Both the position numbers and the translations under genes were made by a program. From the NCBI RefSeq assembly GCF_014647795.1, contig NZ_BMPW01000006.1, positions 342,803 to 406,802 of the forward strand: a DNA stretch of 64,000 nucleotides, in the 5' to 3' direction. Below are positions 1-7,423 of this stretch, in pieces. A model generated the notes under the pieces. That model was given only the letters and a program-made list of their open reading frames with translations. It was not told where the DNA came from and searched no databases. Within the stretch, counting starts at the first letter, position 1. Each line of letters begins with the position of its first letter. The stretch comes from Actinoplanes campanulatus. GTDB taxonomy: Bacteria > Actinomycetota > Actinomycetes > Mycobacteriales > Micromonosporaceae.

Positions 1-735
1 CGCGACCTCCGCGCCGCCGTGCGGCAGGTTCAGCCCTCGCCGGTACGTCTCCCCGTCCACTTCGTCCACACCCGGCAGGGTCCGGGCCGCGAAGAACGAC
101 AGCAGCGCCCCGGCATGCAACGGACTCCGGTAGGCCAGCCGCAGGTTGACCACCCCGGCCTCGCCCCGTTCCGCCGGGCGCCGCTCCCGCAGCTGGCTGG
201 GCGCCTGCGCGTACACCTCGAGCATGGTGTCGTTGAACTGCCGCACACTTCCGAACCCGGCCGCGAACGCGATCTCCGCGAGCCCCAGGTCGGTCGTCTC
301 GACGAGGATCCGCGCGGTCTGGGCGCGCTGGGCCCGGGCGAGCGCGAGCGGCCCGGCCCCGAGTTCGGCGGTGAGCATCCGGTTGAGGTGCCGTTCGGTG
401 TAGCCGAGCCGCCCGGCGAGTCCGGGCACTCCTTCCCGGTCGACGATGCCGTCGCCGATGAGCCGCATGGCCCGTCCGACGGTGTCGGCGCGGCTGTCCC
501 ATTCCGGTGAGCCGGGGGCGGCGTCGGGCCGGCACCGTCGGCAGGCCCGGTAGCCGCCGCGCTGTGCGGCGGCCGCGCTGGCGTAGAACGAGACGTTCTG
601 CCGTTTGGGGGTGACAGCCGGGCAGGAGGGCCGGCAGTAGATGCCGGTGGTACGTACAGCCGTGTAGAAGCACCCGTCGAACCGCTGGTCGCGGCTGTCG
701 ACGGCCCGGTAGCAGCGTTCGAAGTCCAGCTCCAT
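1..735 (-). CDS. Ada-like DNA repair regulator fused to AlkA-type glycosylase (partial, 3' end off window)
   Basis: The N-terminal 245 residues are visible; the gene runs off the window at position 1. Residues 1-70 form an Ada phosphotriester-repair zinc domain, with Cys34, Cys38, Cys65 and Cys68 in the CRPSC and CRRC motifs. In Ada proteins one such cysteine takes the methyl group from DNA. Residues about 85-185 are an AraC-type double helix-turn-helix. From about 195 the chain begins an AlkA N-terminal domain (YRSPLHAGALLSFF), so the full protein is probably a regulator plus 3-methyladenine glycosylase. Such proteins sense and repair alkylated DNA in the cytoplasm. The ATG at 735 sits directly before the conserved start MELDFERCYRAV. 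The family is clear; the glycosylase part cannot be checked here. Confidence 0.9.
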   Translation of the reverse strand, partial: MELDFERCYRAVDSRDQRFDGCFYTAVRTTGIYCRPSCPAVTPKRQNVSFYASAAAAQRGGYRACRRCRPDAAPGSPEWDSRADTVGRAMRLIGDGIVDREGVPGLAGRLGYTERHLNRMLTAELGAGPLALARAQRAQTARILVETTDLGLAEIAFAAGFGSVRQFNDTMLEVYAQAPSQLRERRPAERGEAGVVNLRLAYRSPLHAGALLSFFAARTLPGVDEVDGETYRRGLNLPHGGAEVA

Positions 736-870
736 GCCTCGAGTCTGCCCCCGCGCCGAACCATCCGGCTGGCGGGATTCGGACATGACCGTGGGCCGGA
801 GATTCGGCCGGTCACCGTGGACCGCTCAACCCGGCCGCGACGATGCGACTCCGATTCCGCGAAGGTTGCT

Positions 871-915
871 GTCAACTGAGGTTGACGACCATTGAGACTG
901 TCAACTACGGTTGAC
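871..915 (+). promoter_or_regulatory. Tandem operators over a leaderless-type promoter
   Basis: Two inverted repeats of the same form, GTCAAC-N4-GTTGAC, lie at 871-886 (spacer TGAG) and 900-915 (spacer TACG), 29 bp apart centre to centre. A candidate -35 (TTGACG, 882-887) overlaps the first and a -10 (TACGGT, 906-911) overlaps the second. Transcription would then start at or next to the ATG at 919. The layout suggests repression by a dimeric regulator. No regulator gene lies beside it except the Ada-like one upstream. Confidence 0.6.
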
Positions 916-918
916 GGC

Positions 919-1713
919 ATGAAGGCGATGGCGGCAAGGACGGACATCCGGTGGCGCGCCCTCGGTGGCGGTTCCAAGGTCGTGCTCCTGCACGGCGGCA
1001 TGCAGACCTCGGCGAATTTCACGAAACTGGCCCAGGCCCTCGCGCCCGACTTCACCGTCTATGTCCCGGACCGGCGGGGCCGTGGGCTCAGCGGTCCGGC
1101 CGCGCCCGGCCACGGCCTGCGCGCCGAGATCGACGACCTGGCGGCGCTGCTCGACGAGACCGGGGCGCGCAACGTGTTCGGCCTCAGCTCGGGCGCGGTG
1201 ATCGCGTTGCGCGCGGCCATGGAGCTGCCGATCGACCGGCTCGCGCTCTACGAGCCGCCGCTCAAACACGGTGACCACGATCCGGTGGCCTGGCTGCCGA
1301 GGTTCGAGAAGGAGCTGTCCCGGGGCCGGCGGGCCGCCGCGTTCGTCACCGTCGTGAAAGGCACAGGCGATTTCCGGTACGCGCCTCGCGCGGCCCTGAT
1401 CCCGATGGCCGGCCTGGCCCTCCGTGCCGGGGAGGGCCGCCGGATCGGTGACCTGATCCCGACGATGCGCCTGGACGCGGCGGTCGTCGAGGACGCGGCC
1501 GGCCCGCTGAGCACCTACGCGGGCGTCGCGGCGGAGACGCTCCTGCTGGGTGGCGAGCGCTCCCCGGCGTACCTCAAAGGGGTCTTGAACGGCCTCGAGC
1601 CGATCCTGCCGCGAGTGCGCCGGGTGACCCTGACCGGCGTGGGTCATGTCGCCGCCGACAACAGCGGCCGGCCCGGGCTGGTCGCTGCCGAACTGCGGAA
1701 GTTCTTCCGATAG
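919..1713 (+). CDS. Alpha/beta hydrolase
   Basis: A 264-residue single-domain alpha/beta hydrolase. The oxyanion-loop strand VVLLHGGM is at about 21-28. The nucleophile elbow GLSSG places the catalytic serine at residue 90. The C-terminal GVGHVAADN supplies the catalytic histidine near residue 243. The substrate cannot be predicted; the fold covers esterases, lactonases and related enzymes, and it is probably cytoplasmic since no signal peptide is seen. I chose ATG 919 because upstream TTG 892 would place the second operator inside the coding sequence. ATG 928 is also possible. YchF follows 22 bases after the stop. Confidence 0.85.
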   Translation: MKAMAARTDIRWRALGGGSKVVLLHGGMQTSANFTKLAQALAPDFTVYVPDRRGRGLSGPAAPGHGLRAEIDDLAALLDETGARNVFGLSSGAVIALRAAMELPIDRLALYEPPLKHGDHDPVAWLPRFEKELSRGRRAAAFVTVVKGTGDFRYAPRAALIPMAGLALRAGEGRRIGDLIPTMRLDAAVVEDAAGPLSTYAGVAAETLLLGGERSPAYLKGVLNGLEPILPRVRRVTLTGVGHVAADNSGRPGLVAAELRKFFR

Positions 1714-1735
1714 CCACTGCGTAGACTGGCGTTCC

Positions 1736-2821
<1,086 letters not shown>

Positions 2822-2922
2822 TTCAGCGCCGACGTCGCCCTTCCGCGAGCAGGTTCTCCGGTGATGAATTTCTAGCCGGGGCGGGCGAGTCACTTTCGGG
2901 TCAAGGCCGCCTCGTCGCGGTA

Positions 2923-2937
2923 ATACCGGGGTATGGT
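2923..2937 (+). promoter_or_regulatory. Promoter with palindrome before vapBC
   Basis: A 12-bp palindrome, ATACC-GG-GGTAT, spans 2923-2934. It overlaps a -10-like TATGGT at 2932-2937, only six bases before the ATG at 2944, so the transcript is probably leaderless. Toxin-antitoxin operons are usually autorepressed through such palindromes by the antitoxin. Confidence 0.5.
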
Positions 2938-2943
2938 CGTCGT

Positions 2944-3183
2944 ATGGGGAGGACGAAGAAGGTCACGATCACGCTGCCGGTGGAGCTGCTGGAGAGCATG
3001 AAGACGCACACCGACAACGTCTCCGGTTATCTCACCGAGCTGGCCGAGCGGGCCGAGCGGCGCCGGCTCCTCCGGGAGGAGCTGGACCACTACCAGGGCG
3101 AGTTCGGGGCGTTCACGGACGAGGAGATGGCTGAGGCCCGGGCGCTCCTGCACGGGGCCGAGGAGACCGGGCGCGCGGCGTGA
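2944..3183 (+). CDS. Antitoxin, ribbon-helix-helix type (VapB-like)
   Basis: A 79-residue protein starting MGRTKKVTITLPVELLESMK, the beta-strand and first helix of a CopG/Arc-type DNA-binding antitoxin. The rest is a charged helix (TELAERAERRRLLREELDHY) and an acidic tail that would wrap the toxin. It overlaps the PIN-domain toxin gene by four bases (GTGA), which indicates translational coupling. Expected role: neutralise the toxin RNase and repress their shared promoter through the palindrome just upstream. Confidence 0.85.
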   Translation: MGRTKKVTITLPVELLESMKTHTDNVSGYLTELAERAERRRLLREELDHYQGEFGAFTDEEMAEARALLHGAEETGRAA

Positions 3184-3572
3184 GCCTCGAGTCGCTGGTG
3201 CTCGACTCGCAAGGCCTGTCCGGGTGGATCGATCGGGATCGCAAAGTGATGCGACTGCTGGAGCAGGCGGAGCGTGACGGGGCCGATCTCGCCATATCGG
3301 CCGCCACGATCATCGAGGTCTCCCACGGCGGCGTGGATGTCGCGCGGCTGAGCTGGCTGTTGTCCCGCGTCCGGGTGGAGGCGGTGACGAAGGAGAGCGC
3401 CTGCCGTAGTGCGGGGCTGTTGAAGGCGGCCGGGCTGCATGGGCACGAATACGCCATCGATTCCATGGTTGCCGAGGTGGCGCTGCGGTCCGGTCCGGTG
3501 GCGGTTCTGACATCCGATGTCGACGACATGACCAAGCTGTGCGGGCGGCGGGTTCGGATCATCGGGCTGTAG
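3180..3572 (+). CDS. PIN-domain ribonuclease toxin (VapC-like)
   Basis: A 130-residue PIN-domain protein. The acidic residues expected to bind metal are Asp9 (LVLDSQ), Glu46 (TIIEVSH), Asp94 (YAIDSMV) and Asp113 (LTSDVDD). VapC toxins cut tRNA or rRNA and arrest translation when the antitoxin is lost. The GTG at 3180 overlaps the stop of the antitoxin gene. A strong hairpin follows 17 bases after the stop. It is not closely related to the second PIN toxin in this window. Confidence 0.88.
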   Translation: MSLESLVLDSQGLSGWIDRDRKVMRLLEQAERDGADLAISAATIIEVSHGGVDVARLSWLLSRVRVEAVTKESACRSAGLLKAAGLHGHEYAIDSMVAEVALRSGPVAVLTSDVDDMTKLCGRRVRIIGL

Positions 3573-3588
3573 GCGGCTTCAACGGGAT

Positions 3589-3623
3589 GCCGCCGGGACC
3601 GGGTGCGTGCCCGGCCCGGCGGC
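3589..3623. terminator. Bidirectional hairpin terminator
   Basis: The arms GCCGCCGGG (3589-3597) and CCCGGCGGC (3615-3623) pair perfectly, and CCGGG/CCCGG continue the stem inside after a single bulged A. It lies between the vapC stop (plus strand) and the stop of the short minus-strand ORF at 3631, so it could end transcription from both sides. Confidence 0.65.
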
Positions 3624-3630
3624 AACGGTC

Positions 3631-3738
3631 TCAGAAAACATTTCCACCTGTACCGAAAACATAGCGGCCGAGATCGCCGAGGTCGGCGAACTTGAGGCCA
3701 TCGGGATCGCTGAAAAGCATAAGAATGGGCATGAACAT
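3631..3738 (-). CDS. Possible 35-residue peptide gene, unknown function
   Basis: A short ORF with a good ribosome binding site: AAGGAG at 3745-3750, six bases before ATG 3738. The peptide begins with a hydrophobic MFMPILMLFSD, continues through an acidic Asp/Gly/Leu-rich middle and ends GTGGNVF. Base composition is clearly less GC-rich than neighbouring genes. A hairpin terminator begins eight bases after the stop. I do not recognise it. It could be a small membrane-active peptide, a leader or precursor peptide, or chance. No modifying enzyme or transporter gene is adjacent; the nearest same-strand gene upstream is a GNAT acetyltransferase. Confidence 0.45.
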   Translation of the reverse strand: MFMPILMLFSDPDGLKFADLGDLGRYVFGTGGNVF

Positions 3739-3784
3739 TGCTGACTCCTTGGTCGGCTGGAAGTTCCGTACCAATTTCACGTGG

Positions 3785-3807
3785 AGCGAGGCGACACAGG
3801 CCTCGCT
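3785..3807. promoter_or_regulatory. Inverted repeat upstream of the short peptide ORF
   Basis: AGCGAGGC (3785-3792) and GCCTCGCT (3800-3807) form a perfect 8-bp inverted repeat with a 7-base spacer. It lies between the GNAT stop and the short ORF on the minus strand. It may be a weak terminator for the GNAT gene or an operator for the short ORF. Confidence 0.35.
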
Positions 3808-3886
3808 TCGGTGGGGGATCACGCTTTAGGGCGAAACTGGCGCATTCGGCGCACACGAGCGTCGTAACGGAGAACCGCGCATGCGG

Positions 3887-4369
3887 TCAGGGGATCGGCG
3901 AACCGGTGGGGGTCAGGGAGCGTTCGTAGCAGACCGAGAGGTCGGAGTCGATGTACGCGCCGAACAGCGGGATCTCGTGGTAGCCCTCGCGTTCGTAGAA
4001 GCGCATCGCGTCGGGCTGGGCCGGGCCGGTCTCCAGGCGGATGGTGGTCCAGCCGCGGTCGACGGCCGCCTGTTCCAGGGCGCGCAGGATCGCCGTGGAG
4101 ACGCCGGAGCCGCGGCTGCCGGGCGCCACGTACATCCGTTTGACCTCGGCTGTGCCGGTGGTGAGCCGGCGTAGGGCGCCGCAGCCGACCGGGTGGCCGG
4201 TGGCCGGGTCGGCGGCGACCAGGAACAGGTCGATGTCGGCGGCCGAGGGTGGGGTGCCGGGTTCGTGGTCGCCGGTGCCGTAGCGGGCGTCCAGTTCGGC
4301 GCGCTGGGCGGCGCGGAGCGCGGTGCCGTCGGCGTCGTCCCACGGCCGGGCTTCGATGATCCAAGTCAT
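3887..4369 (-). CDS. GNAT family N-acetyltransferase
   Basis: A 160-residue acetyltransferase. The central strand and acetyl-CoA loop read VKRMYVAPGSRGSGVSTAIL, the R/Q-x-x-G-x-G/A motif of GNAT enzymes, and FYEREGYHEIPLFG is the typical C-terminal strand. GNAT enzymes acetylate amines; the substrate here is unknown. The SD GGAGG is five bases before the ATG. It diverges from a TetR gene across a 64-base gap with two palindromes, so that regulator probably controls it. A damaged copy of its 3' end lies at 5811-5862. Confidence 0.88.
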   Translation of the reverse strand: MTWIIEARPWDDADGTALRAAQRAELDARYGTGDHEPGTPPSAADIDLFLVAADPATGHPVGCGALRRLTTGTAEVKRMYVAPGSRGSGVSTAILRALEQAAVDRGWTTIRLETGPAQPDAMRFYEREGYHEIPLFGAYIDSDLSVCYERSLTPTGSPIP

Positions 4370-4382
4370 GGCATCCTCCGTT

Positions 4383-4413
4383 CGTAACAGGCGTTACGGT
4401 AACATCCGTTATG
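4383..4413. promoter_or_regulatory. Tandem TetR-type operators between GNAT and tetR
   Basis: CGTAACAGGCGTTACG (4383-4398) is a palindrome with a 4-base spacer. A second copy, GTAAC-ATCC-GTTAT, follows at 4399-4412 with a 15-bp period. The pair fills the gap between the divergent GNAT and tetR genes, covering where both promoters must be, so bound repressor should shut off both. Confidence 0.65.
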
Positions 4414-4433
4414 AATCGAGGAGGGTGAGACTC

Positions 4434-5021
4434 GTGTCACGAACGGCGGATCGGTCGGCGCAGGGGGCGGCACTGTCCCGGGCGGTGTGGAGCGTGCTGG
4501 CCGAGCAGGGGCTGGAGCGGCTTACGGTGCGCGCCGTGGCGGCCGCCGCGGGATGTACGACCGGGCTGGTCATGCACCGGTTCCCGAACCGGCGGACGCT
4601 GCTGCTGCATGCCCGGCAACTGCTGCACCGGGTCACCCGGGAGCGGGTGGAGATGCTGGAGGCGGCGGCCGGCACGCCGCGGGAGGCGTTGCGGGCGGTG
4701 CTGCGTCAGGGGATGGCCCTCGACGAGCGGACCCGGCAGGAGGCGGTCGTGTGGATCGGCTTCCTGGCCGGGGCGATCGCCGACGACGAGTTGATCGCCG
4801 AGCACCGGCGCAACAACCGGGCCTGGCGGGAGCGGGTCGAGCGGCTCACCGCGGCGGCCGCTCCGGAGTGGAACGCGGAGCGGGTGGCGACCGTCGCGCT
4901 GGCGCTGATCGCGATGACCGAGGGGGTGGCGGCCTACGCGGCGGCGGACCCGGGCGCCTTTCCGGCGGCCGATCAGGAGCGGATGCTGGACGCCGCCCTG
5001 GGCGCCTACGGCCTTACCTGA
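4434..5021 (+). CDS. TetR family transcriptional repressor
   Basis: A 195-residue TetR-type regulator. Residues about 12-60 form the DNA-binding domain (LSRAVWSVLAEQGLERLTV, then AAAAGCTTGLVMHRFPNR). The all-helical remainder is the ligand and dimer domain, which is not similar enough to anything to name the ligand. The start is GTG 4434, behind AGGAGGG. Its likely target is the tandem palindrome directly upstream, giving autoregulation and control of the divergent acetyltransferase. The stop codon lies inside the first copy of the 113-bp repeat. Confidence 0.88.
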   Translation: MSRTADRSAQGAALSRAVWSVLAEQGLERLTVRAVAAAAGCTTGLVMHRFPNRRTLLLHARQLLHRVTRERVEMLEAAAGTPREALRAVLRQGMALDERTRQEAVVWIGFLAGAIADDELIAEHRRNNRAWRERVERLTAAAAPEWNAERVATVALALIAMTEGVAAYAAADPGAFPAADQERMLDAALGAYGLT

Positions 5022-5128
5022 TCTTCTGGGTGACCAGAGGCTCACGCCCGGCGCGGGCGTTACGGTCCGGACCGGCGGTGAGGCCGCTTCTTCGGTACGG
5101 CGGTTTCTCCCGTAGGCGTACCGGAAAA
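5016..5128. repeat. 113-bp hairpin-rich direct repeat, copy 1
   Basis: This block matches 5861-5973 with about five mismatches and no gaps. It can fold into several hairpins: ACGCCCG/CGGGCGT (5044-5050 and 5054-5060), the self-complementary CGGTCCGGACCG, and a longer stem starting at GGTACG and ending CGTACC. The last stem is kept in both copies although its bases differ. It overlaps the tetR stop and sits between convergent tetR and the Uma2 gene. Confidence 0.8.
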
Positions 5129-5195
5129 TGTCCTGGCCCAACTCGACGGTGTACCGCTTCGGCAAGGTCCTCCGGCAGACGATGGTGGGTGGCTG

Positions 5196-5783
5196 TCAGC
5201 GGCCGCTTGGCCCGGGTGGGGTGAGCCCGTCCAGGTCGATCGTGATGTCGAAGGGTGCCGGACTGTGCAGGGTTCCGCGGAAGATGCCGGTGGGGGCGTA
5301 AGCGCGGGTCGGTTGATCTAGTTCGTAGGCGTGGACGACCGGTCTGTCGCCCTCCTCTTCGACGCGCCAGTAGTGCGGGATTCCTGCTTCCGCGTATTTG
5401 CGGAGTTTGACGGTGCGATCTCGGTGGGCGGACTCGGGGGAGACGACCTCGATGACCAGTCGCACTACGTCGGGCGTGAAGTACGTGCGGCCGGGGTCGT
5501 AGGCGGCGGTGGTGACCACGACATCCGGCTCCGGCCGATTGCGTTCGTCGAGCCGGATCGTCATCTCCTGGTCGACCTCGAGACCTGCCGGCGCCTGTGC
5601 CGCGAGCTCGTGTTTGAGAGCGGAGACAGTGCGGCTGTGCCAGGCGCGCTGCGGGGACATCATGAAGACGAGCGCTCCGTCGATGAGTTCGGTGTGGCGG
5701 GGGGCCTCGGGTAGGCGGTCCAGGTCGTCGGCGAACCAGCCTTCCGCGCGCGGCGGGCGCATCCAGTCGGGCAGCGCTGTCAT
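5196..5783 (-). CDS. Uma2 family endonuclease-fold protein (DUF820)
   Basis: A 195-residue protein of the Uma2/DUF820 family with a PD-(D/E)XK nuclease fold. The catalytic strand pair reads RPEPDVVV and LVIEVVSPES, followed by the helix RDRTVKLRKYAEAGIPHYW. Members are abundant in actinobacteria and cyanobacteria as isolated genes and are presumed nucleases, but their biological role is not settled. The gene sits between the two copies of the 113-bp repeat, as though moved in or duplicated with them. The ATG at 5783 gives the family start MTALPDWMRPP. Confidence 0.85.
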   Translation of the reverse strand: MTALPDWMRPPRAEGWFADDLDRLPEAPRHTELIDGALVFMMSPQRAWHSRTVSALKHELAAQAPAGLEVDQEMTIRLDERNRPEPDVVVTTAAYDPGRTYFTPDVVRLVIEVVSPESAHRDRTVKLRKYAEAGIPHYWRVEEEGDRPVVHAYELDQPTRAYAPTGIFRGTLHSPAPFDITIDLDGLTPPGPSGR

Positions 5784-5810
5784 AGGACTAGGTTAGCGAA
5801 GCAGTGATGC

Positions 5811-5862
5811 TCAGGGAGCGCCCGTAGCGAATCGAGAGATCGGAACCGATGTCGCGCCGAAC
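5811..5862 (-). pseudogene. Remnant of a GNAT gene 3' end
   Basis: These 52 bases match 3913-3965, the 3' end of the intact GNAT gene, at roughly 80 percent with one base deleted. The match stops where copy 2 of the 113-bp repeat begins, so the rest of that acetyltransferase copy and its regulator appear to be gone. Too short to encode anything. Confidence 0.6.
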
Positions 5863-5973
5863 CTGATCTTTTGGGTGACCAGAGGCTCACGCCCGGCGCG
5901 GGCGTTACGGTCCGGACCGACGGTGAGGCCGCTTCGTAGGTACGGCGGTTTCTCCCGTAGCCGTACCGGAAAA
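5861..5973. repeat. 113-bp hairpin-rich direct repeat, copy 2
   Basis: Second copy of the block at 5016-5128, offset exactly 845 bases. Its terminal stem is GGTACGGC paired with GCCGTACC, one pair longer than in copy 1. It lies just past the stop of the PAP2-like gene and upstream of the Uma2 start. In both places the repeat follows a gene end, which suits a terminator role. Confidence 0.8.
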
Positions 5974-5978
5974 GGGTC

Positions 5979-6590
5979 TCAGCGAAGCGCCGGGAAGATC
6001 GTGCCTGCGATGATCAAGCCCGCCAGGGCCCCGGCCACCACCTGGGCGGGAGTGTGCGCGGTGAGCCGGACCCGCGCCCAGCAGCCGAGCAGCACCAGCG
6101 GGGTGCCGATGAGGATGAGTGGGCCGTAGACCGCGGTGAGTGCGGTGAGCGTGCCGGCGGCGACGCCGGCGTGGATGGACATCTTCCACCAGTGAGTGAC
6201 CAGGGCGAACACGGCGAGACCGGTGCCGCCCGCGGTGAGCAGGGCGAGGACCTCGCGTGGGGCGCCGAGCGCGAGCATCACCAGCAGGCCGGCGATGAGC
6301 GAGGCGGTGCCGAACAGCAGCGGGATTCGCCGGGCGGCGCGTTCCGGGATGTGGTGGTTGGTGAGCCGTCCCTTGCGGACGCCGTGCAGCACGTAGCCGA
6401 GCGGGATCACCGCGGCGAAGAGCGCTCCGGGCAGGCCCCACCAGCGGGAGACGCCGGGGGTGTCGCCGGCGTGCCAGCCGACGGTCAGCAGCAGCGCGGC
6501 CACCAGGACCGCGGGGGCCAGCACCTCGGAGACGACGGTGGCGAGCCGGTCCAGAGCGTTCCGGCGATCTTCGGCGACGGCGTTGATCAC
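5979..6590 (-). CDS. PAP2-like integral membrane protein
   Basis: A 203-residue protein with about five hydrophobic segments. The segment HWWKMSIHAGVAAG resembles the PAP2 phosphatase P-S-G-H region, and ARVRLTAHTPAQVVAG resembles its S-R-x5-H-x3-D motif. Two differences stand out: SIHAG in place of PSGH, and Gln in place of the last Asp. It may therefore be a divergent lipid phosphatase or an inactive relative. I placed the start at GTG 6590 (VINAVAEDRRNALD); a longer reading would run into the hairpin element upstream. It is codirectional with the MarR gene 236 bases upstream. Confidence 0.7.
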   Translation of the reverse strand: MINAVAEDRRNALDRLATVVSEVLAPAVLVAALLLTVGWHAGDTPGVSRWWGLPGALFAAVIPLGYVLHGVRKGRLTNHHIPERAARRIPLLFGTASLIAGLLVMLALGAPREVLALLTAGGTGLAVFALVTHWWKMSIHAGVAAGTLTALTAVYGPLILIGTPLVLLGCWARVRLTAHTPAQVVAGALAGLIIAGTIFPALR

Positions 6591-6623
6591 GCCACCATCA
6601 TCGCAACAGCTGCCGCATAACCC

Positions 6624-6725
6624 GCAAAACGCCGCCGGTGTCGAGGCAGCTGATTTGCCGACGCCAGCGGGGTTTGCTGGCGGCGGGAAATCACCTGCCT
6701 CGACACCGGTTACAAGGCGTTTTGC
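6624..6725. repeat. Long imperfect hairpin element (about 102 bp)
   Basis: Two arms of about 45 bases (6624-6668 and 6676-6725) are near-perfect reverse complements around a GGGGTTT loop. They begin GCAAAACGCC and end GGCGTTTTGC, and share CCGGTGTCGAGGCAG in the middle. It lies between the MarR and PAP2 genes. It could be a small mobile or REP-like repeat, or a strong transcription barrier. Confidence 0.75.
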
Positions 6726-6823
6726 CGCGGAGCGAAGCGGAGCCATTAGGCCCAGCGTTTTGCCGCGGAGCGAACCGGAGCCATTAGGCCCAGCGTTTGC
6801 CGCGGAGCGAAGCGGAGCAATCG
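6717..6823. repeat. Three tandem copies of a 38-bp unit
   Basis: Units start at 6717, 6755 and 6793. Each reads GCGTTTTGCCGCGGAGCGAA and continues CCGGAGCC or GCGGAGCC, then ATTAGGCCCA; the third is cut short. The array begins in the right arm of the long hairpin and ends four bases before the MarR stop. Confidence 0.85.
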
Positions 6824-6826
6824 AAT

Positions 6827-7285
6827 TCAGTCGTCGGGCTCGGCCATGGTCTGGAAAGCGGCGGCCAGTGCCTTCAGGTCGAGGTCGCCGAGGTGGTCGA
6901 AGATGTGGCGGCGGACGCTGGCCAGATGGGTGGGCCAGGCCTCGCGCAGGCGGGCCAGCCCCTTCTCGGTGAGGACGGCGTTGGCGCCGCGCGCGTCCTC
7001 CTGGCAGCGGATCCGGCGCAGATGGCCGAGCGACTCGAGTTTCGCGGCGAGCCGGGTCATCCCGCTCAGTGACATGTCACACGCGGTGGCCAGCTCGCTC
7101 ATCCGCATCAGCTGGCCGGGGGTCTCGGAGAGGTGGCGCAACACCGCGTACTCGCTGGCGGACATGCGCTGTTCGCGCATCAGATCAGCGTCCAGCGCAC
7201 GTGGCATGACCAGCAGGAACCGGCCGAGCGCCCGCATCACGGCCTCCTCGTCCGGGCTGAGCGGTACAGGGCCGGTCGGAGACAT
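6827..7285 (-). CDS. MarR family transcriptional regulator
   Basis: A 152-residue winged-helix regulator. The recognition region reads MRMSELATACDMSLSGMTRL and the wing RRIRCQEDARGANAVLTEKG, in the usual MarR order between two dimer helices. MarR proteins typically repress nearby genes until a small aromatic ligand binds. The target is not evident: the PAP2 gene follows on the same strand but is separated by repeats, and the G5-domain gene diverges upstream. Start ATG 7285 gives MSPTGPVPLSPDEEAVMRAL. Confidence 0.88.
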   Translation of the reverse strand: MSPTGPVPLSPDEEAVMRALGRFLLVMPRALDADLMREQRMSASEYAVLRHLSETPGQLMRMSELATACDMSLSGMTRLAAKLESLGHLRRIRCQEDARGANAVLTEKGLARLREAWPTHLASVRRHIFDHLGDLDLKALAAAFQTMAEPDD

Positions 7286-7423
7286 GGAATCGATCGTACG
7301 GCGGGGCGCGAACCACTCTGCGCCTCGCCGGGGCAACGCGTGAGCCCGGTCGCGGGCTGCGTGGGTCCCCGATTCGGGTGACCGCGGGAGACTTGCCTGC
7401 GCGCCGGAGAGAGTCACAATGCT

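Noticed and set aside
1646-1735. Thirty extra N-terminal residues on YchF
   Set aside because: They overlap the hydrolase 3' end and do not match the family; GTG 1736 gives the conserved start.
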